From assembly GCF_026651855.1 (NCBI RefSeq), contig NZ_CP093280.1:6346501-6410500 (forward strand): a DNA stretch of 64,000 nucleotides. The letters run 5' to 3'. Below are positions 50,660-59,342 of the stretch, piece after piece. The position numbers and the translations under genes are program-made. Every line of letters begins with the position of its first letter. The stretch's first letter is position 1. A model generated the notes under the pieces. It made no database searches, was not told the origin of the DNA, and worked only from the letters and a program-made list of their open reading frames with translations. The DNA comes from Pseudomonas silvicola. GTDB lineage: Bacteria > Pseudomonadota > Gammaproteobacteria > Pseudomonadales > Pseudomonadaceae.

Positions 50660-51211
50660 TCAGCCATCGGCCAGCAACGACCCGGTGTCGATGACGCGAG
50701 CATACCCGAACGCCAGGGCCGCCATGGCGGCCGCATGAACCTGGGCGGCCGGCACCGTGCGGCCCTCGAAGGCCAGGTCACGCGTAGCGCTGGCGTCGTG
50801 GACTACCGTGGTGGCGTAGCCCAGGTCGGCGGCAGCGCGGCCCGCGGCCTCGATGCACATGTGGCTCATGGCGCCCGCCAGTACCAGGCTGTCGACACCG
50901 TGCTGGTCGAGCACCGCCCTGAGCTCAGTGTCGCGAAAAGCGTTGGGGTAGTGCTTGAGAATGACCGGCTCGCCAGGGGCTGGCAGCACGCTGGCGTGCA
51001 GTTCGGCGCCCAGGCTGCCGGCACGGAAAAAAGGTGCGTCGGCGGCCGGCGATTCGTGGCGCACATGCACCACCAGGTGCCCGGCCTCGCGGTAGGCCGC
51101 CAGCAGCCGCACGGCGTTGGCGCTGGCCGCCTCGATGCCGACCAAGGGCCAGGCACCGTCGGGAAAGTAGTCGTTCTGCAGGTCGATGAGCAGCAGGGCT
51201 TGGGTGGTCAT
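50660..51211 (-). CDS. Isochorismatase-like cysteine hydrolase
   Basis: The 183-residue alpha/beta hydrolase of the nicotinamidase/isochorismatase fold has the catalytic Asp in LLIDLQNDYFPDG, the Lys in VILKHYPNAF and the Cys in AGAMSHMCIEAA with the preceding cis-peptide position. The substrate is unknown; GlxA-type regulators often neighbour such hydrolases. It is on the same strand as, and upstream of, the GlxA-type gene (64-bp gap), so the two may form one unit. Confidence 0.88.
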   Translation of the reverse strand: MTTQALLLIDLQNDYFPDGAWPLVGIEAASANAVRLLAAYREAGHLVVHVRHESPAADAPFFRAGSLGAELHASVLPAPGEPVILKHYPNAFRDTELRAVLDQHGVDSLVLAGAMSHMCIEAAGRAAADLGYATTVVHDASATRDLAFEGRTVPAAQVHAAAMAALAFGYARVIDTGSLLADG

Positions 51212-51349
51212 GGGCGCCTCCGTCTAAGGGAGGTGACAGTATCGGCGCCGGGCACCGCTGGCGGGATGGGCGGATCTGACAGCAGGCGAGGGAAAACTGA
51301 CAAGGGCTGTCAAAAAACGCACAACGAGCGCCAGGCGCCCGGTGCTCGT

Positions 51350-52276
51350 TCAGGCATAGGGGCTGTCCCAATACCGCTTGTGCATTCCCAACCGCTTCTT
51401 CCACTTCATCGGCAACCGCTGCTCCTGCTGGCTGAACTTGTAGGCGATCAGCTTCAGGCCATTGCGCAGAAAAGACCCGGGCCATAGCCAGAACCGGCGC
51501 AGGCCGAGAAACTTCAGTTCCGATTTCACATAGCGCAACCCTTCCCCCCCTGCCCCGCCGAACTGTTCGCGGATCCAGGCTTCGCGGGCCTGGAACACGC
51601 CAATGTCGAAGTAGCGCCGAAATTCCTCGGCCAGGGTGTAGTTGTGCGAATGACGGCAACGGGCATCACCGGCGTAGGCGGTCTTCCAGCCCGCCAACAG
51701 CATGCGCGCTGCGACGTACATGTCCTCGGAGAGAATGACGTGCAAGGGAAAGCCACCGACCTGCATCAGCGCCCGGCGCCGGTAGGCGGCGAAGGAGTTG
51801 GACATGAAGCAGGTCTTGATGCCCAGGCGCCCGGCGTCGGCCAGGCTCTTGAGCTGCGAAGTGGCCGGGTAGTTGAACAGGCGGGCATGCTGGGACAGCA
51901 GCGTGGCATCCTTGTGCGCCAGTTGCCGGCCGCACACCGCGCCCACGCTCTCGTCGGCGAAGGGCGCGACGATGCGCGCCATCGCGTCAGGGTCCTCCAG
52001 GTAGGCGTCCTGGGTCATGTACACATACACGTCATAGTCGGGGTACAGCTCGACCATGCGCTGGCGGGTCCCACCGTGGTTGAACTCACGGCTGGGTATC
52101 TGCACGAAATGGTCGGCGCACTCGCGCCCCAGCTCGTCACTGCCATCGCTGGACGTGGAGTCCACGATCAGGGTGTCAAAGTCCATCGTCTGGTTGCCCA
52201 GCGAGTCCAGCAGGCGCTGCAGATCCGCGCGACCGTTATAGGTTGGGATCACGCATGCCACTTTCAAAGTCGTCAT
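51350..52276 (-). CDS. Family 2 glycosyltransferase (rhamnosyltransferase-like)
   Basis: The 308-residue protein has a GT-A nucleotide-binding N-terminus (VACVIPTYNGRADLQRLLDSL), the acidic motif YMTQDAYLEDPD in the DxD position, and ILSEDMYVAARMLLAGW as the acceptor-side ED motif. A C-terminal amphipathic/basic region may associate with the membrane. It would add a sugar to a surface polysaccharide. It is isolated from other polysaccharide genes here. Confidence 0.85.
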   Translation of the reverse strand: MTTLKVACVIPTYNGRADLQRLLDSLGNQTMDFDTLIVDSTSSDGSDELGRECADHFVQIPSREFNHGGTRQRMVELYPDYDVYVYMTQDAYLEDPDAMARIVAPFADESVGAVCGRQLAHKDATLLSQHARLFNYPATSQLKSLADAGRLGIKTCFMSNSFAAYRRRALMQVGGFPLHVILSEDMYVAARMLLAGWKTAYAGDARCRHSHNYTLAEEFRRYFDIGVFQAREAWIREQFGGAGGEGLRYVKSELKFLGLRRFWLWPGSFLRNGLKLIAYKFSQQEQRLPMKWKKRLGMHKRYWDSPYA

Positions 52277-52413
52277 GGCTCGATCCCCACGTTGCCAAGT
52301 CCTTTGATCTCGACCGCTGCCGGCTCGGCGAGGCCGAACGGCAGCGGTTCCCAGGTTGCATCACAACAGCTGGAAGACTAGCGCACACAACCGCTTTATC
52401 AGTAACAAATTAT

Positions 52414-53631
52414 TCAGCCAAGCACTTCGCTGAGGGGAATGAAGCGCACCCGGTCGCCCTCCACCAGGGTCCGGCCTTCCAGCACTTCCACCAGGCCTTC
52501 GGCCCAGGCGGCACTGCGCAGCACGCCCGAGCTCTGGTTCGGGTAGATCACCGCCCTGCCGTTCTCCAGGCGCCCGCGCAGGTACTCGCGACGGTTGCCG
52601 GGTTTGCCCCAGGTGAATCCCACGGGCACGTCGACAGCCAGCGGCGCGACGTCCGCCACGCCCAGGCGGCGCAGCAGATAAGGCCGGGCGAGCAGTGCGA
52701 ACGTCACCAGGGTCGAGGCAGGATTGCCGGGCAGGCCAATCACCGCAGTCCCGCGGAAGTGCCCGAAGGTCAGCGGTTTGCCTGGCTTGATGGCCAGCTT
52801 CCACAGGGCCAGCTCGCCTTCTTCACGCAAGGCGACCCCCAGGAAATCCGCCTCGCCCACCGACACGCCACCGGTGGACAGAATCAGGTCCGCCTGGCCC
52901 AGCTCCGCCAGGCGCGCACGGGTCCTGGCCAGATCATCGGGCAGGATGCCGGCATCGATCACGTCACAGCCAAGGCGCTGCAACCAGCTGACCAGCAAGC
53001 GCCGGTTGCTGTTGTAGATCTGCCCCGGGCCCAGCGGCTGGCCGGGGTCGACCAGCTCATCACCGGTGGACAACACGGCCACGCGCGGCTTGCGCACCAC
53101 CTCAAGCGTGGCATGCCCCAGCGAGGCGGCCAGGCCCAGCTCGATCGGCCCCAGGCGGGTACCGGCCGGCAGCACTTGCTCGCCGATGCGGGTTTCCTGG
53201 CCTTGAGGGCGGATGTTCTGGTTCAGGGCCAAGGCCTCTGTGAAGCGCACGCGACCATCGTCCAGTACCTCGGCGTTTTCCTGCATTTCCACGCAGTCGG
53301 CACCGGCCGGTACCGGCGCGCCGGTGAAGATGCGCGCGCAGGTGCCCGCGGCCAATGGCCCGGGGGCCTGGCCCGCCTGGATGCGCTGGCTGACCGCCAG
53401 CGGTTCACCCGCCCAGTCGGCCAGGCGCAAGGCGTAACCGTCCATGGCACTGTTGGGCCAGGGCGGCAGGTCAAGGGTGGAGACCAGCGCGCAGGCCAGC
53501 ACGCGGCCGTCGGCGTCGGCCAGCGCCACCCGCTCGGTGCCACTGAGCGGCGCCTGGTCGGCCATGGCCAGCAGGCGCTCCAGGGCCTGTTCCAGTGGCA
53601 TCAGCGGCTGGGCCGCACCCAGCTCAGCCAC
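52414..53631 (-). CDS. moeA: Molybdopterin molybdenumtransferase
   Basis: The 405-residue protein inserts molybdate into adenylylated molybdopterin. Domain signatures are PPWPNSAMDGYA, RIFTGAPVPAGADCV, the MoCF motif VLSTGDELVDPGQPL, STGGVSVGEADF and GLPGNPAST. Its start overlaps the end of moaB by 8 bp. Confidence 0.95.
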   Translation of the reverse strand: MAELGAAQPLMPLEQALERLLAMADQAPLSGTERVALADADGRVLACALVSTLDLPPWPNSAMDGYALRLADWAGEPLAVSQRIQAGQAPGPLAAGTCARIFTGAPVPAGADCVEMQENAEVLDDGRVRFTEALALNQNIRPQGQETRIGEQVLPAGTRLGPIELGLAASLGHATLEVVRKPRVAVLSTGDELVDPGQPLGPGQIYNSNRRLLVSWLQRLGCDVIDAGILPDDLARTRARLAELGQADLILSTGGVSVGEADFLGVALREEGELALWKLAIKPGKPLTFGHFRGTAVIGLPGNPASTLVTFALLARPYLLRRLGVADVAPLAVDVPVGFTWGKPGNRREYLRGRLENGRAVIYPNQSSGVLRSAAWAEGLVEVLEGRTLVEGDRVRFIPLSEVLG

Positions 53632-54163
53632 GGGACTGGCAGGGCTCTGCCTGCTTCAGGTGCGGGACGAAATTGCACGGCCGGTGGCGCACGTCCAACT
53701 GCTCGGCGAGGATGCCGTCCCAGCCGGTGCGCACGGCATTGGTGGAACCCGGCAGGCAGCACACCAGGGTGCCGTTGGCCAGCCCGGCCAAGGCGCGGGA
53801 CTGCACGGTGGAAGTGCCGATGTCCGGCACGCTGATCTGCCGGAACAGTTCGCCGAAGCCATCCACCTGCTTGTCCAGCAGACAGGCCACGGCCTCGGGG
53901 GTGCTGTCGCGGCCGGTGAAGCCGGTGCCGCCAGTGATCAAGACCACTTGCACCACATCTTCGGCGATCCAGTGGGCGACTTTCGCCCGGATCTTGTACA
54001 GGTCGTCCTTGAGCAACACGCGCTCGGCCAGCAGGTGGCCAGCGGCGGTCAGCCGGTCGACGAACATCTGCCCGGAAGTGTCGGTTTCCAGGGTACGGGT
54101 ATCACTGACAGTCAGTACCGCGATATTGAGCGGCACAAAAGGTACATCAGCCTTGGCTTTCAT
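53624..54163 (-). CDS. moaB: Molybdenum cofactor biosynthesis protein B
   Basis: The 179-residue MoaB/Mog-family protein binds molybdopterin and adenylylates it. Motifs are AVLTVSDTRTLETDTSG and LITGGTGFTGRDSTPEAV. It is divergent from mobA (76 bp apart) and overlaps moeA, forming the moaB-moeA pair usual in pseudomonads. Confidence 0.94.
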   Translation of the reverse strand: MKAKADVPFVPLNIAVLTVSDTRTLETDTSGQMFVDRLTAAGHLLAERVLLKDDLYKIRAKVAHWIAEDVVQVVLITGGTGFTGRDSTPEAVACLLDKQVDGFGELFRQISVPDIGTSTVQSRALAGLANGTLVCCLPGSTNAVRTGWDGILAEQLDVRHRPCNFVPHLKQAEPCQSRG

Positions 54164-54239
54164 CAGGGCTCGTCCGGTTGTGTGTATGAATAGGCAGTGT
54201 TATATCACAGCAGCCCTGATCTGAAGACCGAGACCTGCC

Positions 54240-54821
54240 ATGCCCGATGTCGCCCTGCCCGCCTGTTCCGTCCTGCTGCTGGCCGGCGGCCGTGGCCAGC
54301 GCATGGGGGGCCGCGACAAGGGCCTGCTGCCCTGGCGCGGCGAGCCGCTGATCGCGCACCTGCAACGTCAGGTACGCAGCCTGGGCGATGACCTGATCAT
54401 TTCCTGCAACCGCAACCAGGACGCCTACGCGGCCTACGCCGACCGCCTGGTCAGCGACGACAGCGCCGACTTTCCCGGCCCCCTGGCGGGCATTCGCGCC
54501 GGCCTGGCCGTGGCGCGCCACAGCCACTTGCTGGTGCTGCCCTGCGACGTGCCAGGCATTGACCCTGCGCTGTTGACCGCCATGCTCCAAGCTGCTGGCC
54601 GCCACCCGGACCAGCCCCTGATGGTGCGCCAGGGAGAGCACTGGGAACCCTTGCTGTGCGTCATTCCGGTGGCCCATGCCGCGGTCTTCGAAAAGGCCTG
54701 GCAGGCAGGCGAGCGCAGCCCCCGTCAGGTCATGCTGGCGCTGGGCGCGCAAGCGCTGCAGTGCCCGCCCGACGACCCGCGCCTGGCCAACCTCAACACC
54801 CCGCAGTTGCTGGGGCAATGA
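54240..54821 (+). CDS. mobA: Molybdenum cofactor guanylyltransferase
   Basis: The 193-residue enzyme joins GMP to Mo-molybdopterin to give bis-MGD. The nucleotide-binding signature [20 protein letters not shown] is complete, and [12 protein letters not shown] supplies the metal-binding Asp. Together with moaB and moeA it completes the late cofactor steps. Confidence 0.95.
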   Translation: MPDVALPACSVLLLAGGRGQRMGGRDKGLLPWRGEPLIAHLQRQVRSLGDDLIISCNRNQDAYAAYADRLVSDDSADFPGPLAGIRAGLAVARHSHLLVLPCDVPGIDPALLTAMLQAAGRHPDQPLMVRQGEHWEPLLCVIPVAHAAVFEKAWQAGERSPRQVMLALGAQALQCPPDDPRLANLNTPQLLGQ

Positions 54822-54908
54822 GCGCCGTCAAAAAAATGGAACTCGTATCGGGTACAAACGTCTCACTTCCTGTACATGGATCAACCGTCCCCCTTTGGAG
54901 AATCAAAA

Positions 54909-55130
54909 ATGACTAACCGGACCCTTCCCGCTCTGCTTCTGGCCATGGGCCTGGCCACCCTGGCGGGTTGCTCCACGCCCACGGTCATCACCCTCAACGA
55001 CGGGCGCGAGATCCAGGCGGTGGACACGCCTAAATACGACGAAGATTCAGGTTTCTATGAAATCAAGCAGCTTGATGGCAAGGAAACCCGCATCAACAAG
55101 GATCAGGTTCGCACCGTCAAGGAGCTCTGA
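54909..55130 (+). CDS. YgdI/YgdR-family small lipoprotein
   Basis: The 73-residue protein starts at 54909 with TTTGGAG upstream. It has a signal peptide with lipobox LAGC and an SH3-like domain (TVITLNDGREIQAVDTPKYDEDSGFYEIKQLDGKE). Such lipoproteins are common in gamma-proteobacteria and of unknown function. An in-frame start at 54876 is less likely. Confidence 0.85.
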   Translation: MTNRTLPALLLAMGLATLAGCSTPTVITLNDGREIQAVDTPKYDEDSGFYEIKQLDGKETRINKDQVRTVKEL

Positions 55131-55140
55131 CCCAGTGGCC

Positions 55141-55162
55141 AGCCCCGTGGGTTCGCGGGGCT
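55141..55162 (+). terminator. Hairpin after the small lipoprotein gene
   Basis: AGCCCCG (55141-55147), 8-nt loop, CGGGGCT (55156-55162). The stem is strong but followed by CTTGCC rather than a T-run, so termination is probable rather than sure. Confidence 0.45.
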
Positions 55163-55191
55163 TGCCGATAGCCGCGGATTTTGCTTAGAAT
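55162..55191 (+). promoter_or_regulatory. Candidate sigma-70 promoter of tRNA-Pro
   Basis: TTGCCG (55162-55167) and TAGAAT (55186-55191) are separated by 18 bp and end about 10 bp before the tRNA, as expected for a start close to the mature 5' end. Confidence 0.5.
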
Positions 55192-55200
55192 TTTCGGCAC

Positions 55201-55277
55201 CGGGGTGTAGCGCAGCCAGGTAGCGCGTCTCGTTCGGGACGAGAAGGCCGCAGGTTCGAATCCTGTCTCCCCGACCA
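55201..55277 (+). tRNA. tRNA-Pro (anticodon CGG)
   Basis: The 77-nt cloverleaf has acceptor arms CGGGGTG/CTCCCCG, a D-arm GCGCAGCCAGGTAGCGC, an anticodon stem TCTCG/CGAGA with loop TTCGGGA (anticodon CGG), a T-arm with GGTTCGAATCC and an encoded CCA end. The pattern closely follows E. coli tRNA-Pro(CGG). One acceptor pair looks like a T-T mismatch. Confidence 0.96.
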
Positions 55278-55285
55278 AATACGGA

Positions 55286-55306
55286 AGCTCGCATTGCGCG
55301 GGCTTT
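55286..55306. repeat. Terminator-like 21-bp repeat, left copy
   Basis: The tRNA-Pro terminator hairpin (core GCATTGCGCGGGCTTT) lies directly before the IS1182-like end. It matches 60874-60894 in 20 of 21 positions, so the whole block 55307-60873 sits between two copies. Confidence 0.8.
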
Positions 55307-55523
55307 CAGGTTGATGACAAACCCCTGCTTTCGAGCAGGGGTTTGTCATTTCTGCGGTTCGTATAGCTAAACGGCAAATCTTTGGCGCATGGGCCGTTTG
55401 CGTCAGCAAACGACCCATGCTCTGCCCACATCGCTTCTATCAACGCCACAGACAAGCCATACAGGCGTAGAAAGGCTGCCAGCAGCCGGGCGATTCTTCA
55501 TGTTCTGGCAGGCGGCTGCCAGC
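55307..55523 (-). mobile_element. Remnant of an IS1182-like element (terminal 217 bp)
   Basis: Starting CAGGTTGATGACAAACCCCT, this segment is nearly identical to the left end of the full copy at 59283-59502, with a few substitutions and 3 missing bases. It contains the terminal hairpin (TGACAAACCCCTGC / GCAGGGGTTTGTCA, 55315-55348) and the coding region for the transposase C-terminus. Similarity stops abruptly at 55523. Confidence 0.85.
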
Positions 55524-55848
55524 TTTCCCAGTTCACGGAGTTTGCAACCCAATTAGAGCGAAGCTTACGTGTCCTCGCTGACCACGCCATCTCGCCACGT
55601 CGGATAGTGAGCACTGAAAAAAGGTCATCGTCGTCCCGCGGACTGACACCCTGGAAAGACTCCAGGGCATCACAGGCTGCGTCCAGACTGGTATACCGCA
55701 AGATGATGCCAGCCAGCCCACCCGCCACCGAGGAATGGCACTGGATAGCGTGTGATGCGGCCGCATCAAAGACCGCTTGCTGTATCGAACCTCTCAAGAT
55801 CGAGCCTCGTTTGCCATCTGGTAGACCTAGTTTACAGGGACGCGTCAA
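55498..55848 (-). CDS. Uncertain hypothetical ORF at the IS remnant border
   Basis: An open frame of up to 116 codons (TTG start at 55848) contains the plausible protein stretch LESFQGVSPRDDDDLFSVLTIRRGEMAW. The last few codons lie inside the IS remnant, so if this was a gene its end has been replaced. No ribosome site or family is visible. The sequence 55850-56253 next to it has no convincing gene on either strand. Confidence 0.25.
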   Translation of the reverse strand: MTRPCKLGLPDGKRGSILRGSIQQAVFDAAASHAIQCHSSVAGGLAGIILRYTSLDAACDALESFQGVSPRDDDDLFSVLTIRRGEMAWSARTRKLRSNWVANSVNWESWQPPART

Positions 55849-56253
55849 GCTCCACGATCCCCGCTGAACCGCTCACTCATCAAGCGTTCAGACTCCTTGC
55901 TTCGCGGGCCTACGCCCGCGGGGACGGTCACAAAAAATTCTCATGGTCGTTCGGCCTATGCCGATTAGAGTAGGAAATCCCGATGGTGACAACGGCCATA
56001 CCTCCGGGATACTCAAGCACCCGACCACATTCGACGAAATTGCAAGATTTGCGGGGCTCGAAGCTGGGCAGACTCGACGATCTGGTAGCAGATTGCATCT
56101 GGCCGAGTGAGGATGTGTCACCTGAGTCGCTAGGTCGGGCAGGCGATGAGCAGGGTCACAACCCAGCGGATGCGATGACGGACTTCATCATTCGCGCACA
56201 AGACCTGTAACGGCGCGCTACCAGACGCCACCTCCCAGCGTACCGGAGCGGCT

Positions 56254-56300
56254 GTAAACCATCTTCTTACACTACATGCACGGTGCAAGAAGTGGTTTAC
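56254..56300. repeat. Orphan imperfect inverted repeat in the tRNA-Pro block
   Basis: GTAAACCATCTTCTT (56254-56268) and AAGAAGTGGTTTAC (56287-56300) pair along 14 positions with one bulge. The loop itself contains TGCACGGTGCA. There is no T-run and no adjacent start codon. Purpose unknown. Confidence 0.5.
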
Positions 56301-56378
56301 AACGCCCCCGCAGCGGCGCAGGCACCCCGCACTATGTGAAGTCCCTGCGAAAGCGACTCAACATTCGCTCAGGAAACC

Positions 56379-56984
56379 TCAATGTGACTGAAGCAGGAAC
56401 GTCGCTGCCGGCGTGAGCATTAAAAAAATCCCGATCGATACTCGATGAATTTGTTTCAGCCCTCGCATCCATCCCTCAAAGGCCGAGCCTCTTCTGATCA
56501 GCCAGCTCAGGTACCAAAGGAAGAAATTCATCAAGACGCAGGTCGCCAGGGCGATGATGGCAGCTACCCCCAACAAAAGGCTTAATCCAACGCCATACAC
56601 CGACAATGCCTGAGGCACTTCGACCAAGAACCAGCCTGCGAAAACACCGGTCATCAATGTCCCGACCGAGTAGGCGGTCATCAAGGATATGACCGCCCAC
56701 TCCGCGACAAAACGGCGGCAAGGAAACAAGAAAAACAGCCCCACTCCGACTACACCTGGCAGGCCAGCCATGTTCCAGAGCTCAGGCCCAATCCCTTGAA
56801 GCATTGCCTTCTGCAGGATATCCGCATGTAAGCTGATCGGAGTAATGCTTGCCAAAAGCGCCAGAAGCATTCCTAGAAAAGCAGTTTTGAGGTAACTCGA
56901 AGCCTCGCAGACGAAATCGTCTTTGCAGTAGAAACCGTTGCGCGCCAACCATGCAGCGTCGACGCTGATCCTTTTTTGAACCAT
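56379..56984 (-). CDS. Hypothetical inner-membrane protein of the tRNA-Pro block
   Basis: The 201-residue protein starts at 56984, with AAAGGAG 9 nt upstream. After a 25-residue soluble part with two Cys (YCKDDFVCEA) it has about four hydrophobic helices (TAFLGMLLALLASITPI; VVGVGLFFLFP; VISLMTAYSVGTLMTGVF; GVGLSLLLGVAAIIALATCVLM) and a last one near the end. I do not recognise the family. It stands alone on the minus strand. Confidence 0.6.
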   Translation of the reverse strand: MVQKRISVDAAWLARNGFYCKDDFVCEASSYLKTAFLGMLLALLASITPISLHADILQKAMLQGIGPELWNMAGLPGVVGVGLFFLFPCRRFVAEWAVISLMTAYSVGTLMTGVFAGWFLVEVPQALSVYGVGLSLLLGVAAIIALATCVLMNFFLWYLSWLIRRGSAFEGWMRGLKQIHRVSIGIFLMLTPAATFLLQSH

Positions 56985-57976
56985 CAGATGTTTCTCCTTT
57001 GGGTCTTTGAAAGATGGATCACAGCGTGCCATCTACCTTGACAATACCTAACGAAGCTTTCCAGTGCACTCCAAAACCGGGTCATGTTTTTCGCCTGCAA
57101 ACTCTCCGTCCGGAGGCAAAAGCCAAAGGCGTCCCCATGATGCAAGCTCATCCATGCCATGATTGGGGCTGATCAGGAGGGGGGCCCGACTCTCAGACGC
57201 GTGCCCCAAGATCAGATCATTTACAACCGGCACCCGCGCGAGTAAGTGCTCCCCTCAATCGAGCCGTAAAAGGCGCCCGCCACATCCTTGCATCGTGACG
57301 GCCACCAATGGCTGAAATCTCCAGGCAACCAAACTCCGCTCGCCCCTCCCAATCCCAGGGTATCCAGATACCTATTCTTGATTGTGCCCAGCAAGATCAT
57401 CTGCTACCAACTTCGGCACTTGATGCTATTTCCGCGGCCGGGCTTTGCCCCACATCGCGGACGACTTCCAGGCCATAAGCAAAAATTCATCTGCTCACCA
57501 TTACCCTTGGAATCAGCTACCGGGGCACCCCTACTCATCCGTAAATCATTGAATTAATTGATTAAAAGTAGAAAACGAAACGGACGCCTGGAGTAAGCCT
57601 CACCTTCCCCGAATCAGCCTGCGCCCAACTGTCACACCTTGCATTGCAACTCTACGGGTGTAAATTTGTAACAAAATCAACACTTGCTTCACCCTCAAGG
57701 TAACACTGAGCATCATGGATAGACGTAAGCGCATGGCGAAGGGTCGCCTGTTGCCGATCAGTATCATTGGGCGGCGCCTCCACGCGTACTGGGGGCACCC
57801 TGTCAGCATGCGGCCACCGGCGCCTCCCGCAACCCACCTCTCAGTATTAGCCCGGTATCCGACGGGGCTTCTGACGGTCGAAGAAATCGATGCGTTGCTG
57901 CTCACATTCCATGATGTGCACTAACCTCCACGCAAAAATACTCAACCAACCTATTGAACTGAGTGGGCGTCTGCGC
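56985..57976. other. About 1 kb without a convincing gene
   Basis: Only short ORFs occur here. The most protein-like is 57048-57233 on the minus strand (MPVVNDLILGHASESRAPLL..., 61 codons), possibly the broken end of a lost gene. An AT-rich imperfect palindrome (AATCATTGAATTAATTGATT) lies at 57544-57563. Composition is lower in GC than the core genes. I see no RNA gene or repeat. Confidence 0.5.
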
Positions 57977-59017
57977 ATGAAAAAAATAGATACTTCAAAG
58001 CTCAAGAAGGGCGATGTAATCCTAACGACCTCTATAGAGCCGCTTAGCGGAAAAATTCGTGCACTAACAGACAGTGATATCTCTCATGCCATGATTTATG
58101 TCTCGGACGGTTCCGTCATGGACTCTACAAGCGAAGGCGTGCAAGCACGTAACATCCAGAAGATGTTCTATCCGGACGAATGTGCCATTCATGTACTCCG
58201 CTTAAAGGCCACGCTCACGTCAGCTGATGCGAAAAAAATCGTGAACTATGTGCGCTCAGAGACCGGAGCACCTTACAGCCGGCTTGAAGCTGCGCGCTCG
58301 ATCCTAAACCCCACGTCCTCCGGAGGACAAAACCAATTCTGCTCTCGCTTAGTTGCCCGAGCCTATCAATGCGTCGGGATAAACCTCACCGATAATCCCA
58401 ACTTCGCAACGCCCGCTCAGATTCAAAACTCAGATCTGCTGGAACCAGTGCCAGGCGCTGTATTAGACGCCACTGAAGAAGACCAGCGAGCGTTGGAAGT
58501 CATGGGCGATACGACCGAGCAAATGCGCGATGTAACCGACCGTCTTCTGCAGAAGATCCGTACGATAACCAAGGAAGCCAGGGTAGTAAACGACCTCCCT
58601 TCCCTGCTAGTAAAAAACCCGAAGTGGGACAAAAAATTTCTGGCCGCCTACAAAAGCTCCGGTTACCTGGAATATTGGAAGGTTGATGTGGAACGGTTCC
58701 CATGGCGGTACGACTACACCGAGATGGTCAGATTTTACCATGCTATCGGCGACAAGGCTTGGTTGATCAAATATTGCCACGATACGGTTCGCCAGAATCA
58801 CGACGGGGATTATGATCACTGGAAAGGCAATCTTGAGGCCCACAGGCAGTTGTACAGGCAAAACCCGCGTCTCAAAACGCTCGGGCAGTTGCTGCTTCTC
58901 TACCACGAATTGGACTCACACCGGGTTAAACGGTTGGCGAACGCAGAACGACTGCTGTTGGATTTTGCCAATTCCGCACCGACAGGCAATGAACCAACTA
59001 TTGCAAAACATCCTTGA
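57977..59017 (+). CDS. YiiX/NlpC-P60-like (permuted papain-fold) protein with extra C-terminal domain
   Basis: The 346-residue protein starts MKKIDTSKLKKGDVILTTSI. The order of motifs, GDVIL near residue 12, the His in DSDISHAMIYVSDG near 38 and the Cys in NQFCSRLVARAYQCVG near 120, fits the circularly permuted NlpC/P60 families (YiiX/YebB, LRAT-like), which hydrolyse or transfer amide/ester bonds. The remaining ~190 residues form a helical domain rich in charged and aromatic residues (YLEYWKVDVERFPWRYDYTEMVRFYHAIGDK) that I cannot assign. There is no signal peptide. A start further upstream (57890) is possible but lacks family similarity. It could act on peptidoglycan or lipids, or be an effector. 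Confidence 0.7.
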   Translation: MKKIDTSKLKKGDVILTTSIEPLSGKIRALTDSDISHAMIYVSDGSVMDSTSEGVQARNIQKMFYPDECAIHVLRLKATLTSADAKKIVNYVRSETGAPYSRLEAARSILNPTSSGGQNQFCSRLVARAYQCVGINLTDNPNFATPAQIQNSDLLEPVPGAVLDATEEDQRALEVMGDTTEQMRDVTDRLLQKIRTITKEARVVNDLPSLLVKNPKWDKKFLAAYKSSGYLEYWKVDVERFPWRYDYTEMVRFYHAIGDKAWLIKYCHDTVRQNHDGDYDHWKGNLEAHRQLYRQNPRLKTLGQLLLLYHELDSHRVKRLANAERLLLDFANSAPTGNEPTIAKHP

Positions 59018-59262
59018 ATAGGCCAACAGCGGAGCTATCCCACGCCTCATAGGGAACCCTTGACAATGTCACCAAGATCAGAGCCTGCCTGGATCTAGTA
59101 GCAATGTCCTAACTCACGAAAGGCTTGCCGCGCACGAGGGTAAGTTCTCATTTTTCGGTCAGACATGCTGAAACACTGGAAACGTTGTTGCCTTTCGGAC
59201 AGGATGAAATGAACGTAAAGCGGATGGCTCCCGCTAGCATTAACAGCAAACATGAGAACAAA

Positions 59263-59282
59263 AAAGGGCCGAAAGGCCCTTT
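59263..59282. terminator. Rho-independent type hairpin before the IS1182-like copy
   Basis: AAAGGGCC, loop GAAA, GGCCCTTT: a perfect 8-bp stem preceded by an A-run (59257-59265), directly abutting the IS end at 59283. It could end transcripts from the YiiX-like gene 245 bp upstream or transposase transcripts from the other side. Confidence 0.7.
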
Positions 59283-59342
59283 CAGGTTGATGACAAACCC
59301 CTGCTTTCGAGCAGGGGTTTGTCGTTTCTGCGGTTCGCATAG

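Noticed and set aside
56254-56300. Integron attC site
   Set aside because: The palindrome lacks the conserved GTTRRRY/RYYYAAC core arrangement and there is no integrase nearby.
57600-57905. 101-codon minus-strand ORF and overlapping plus-strand ORFs
   Set aside because: No ribosome site, no family pattern and mutually overlapping frames in low-information DNA.
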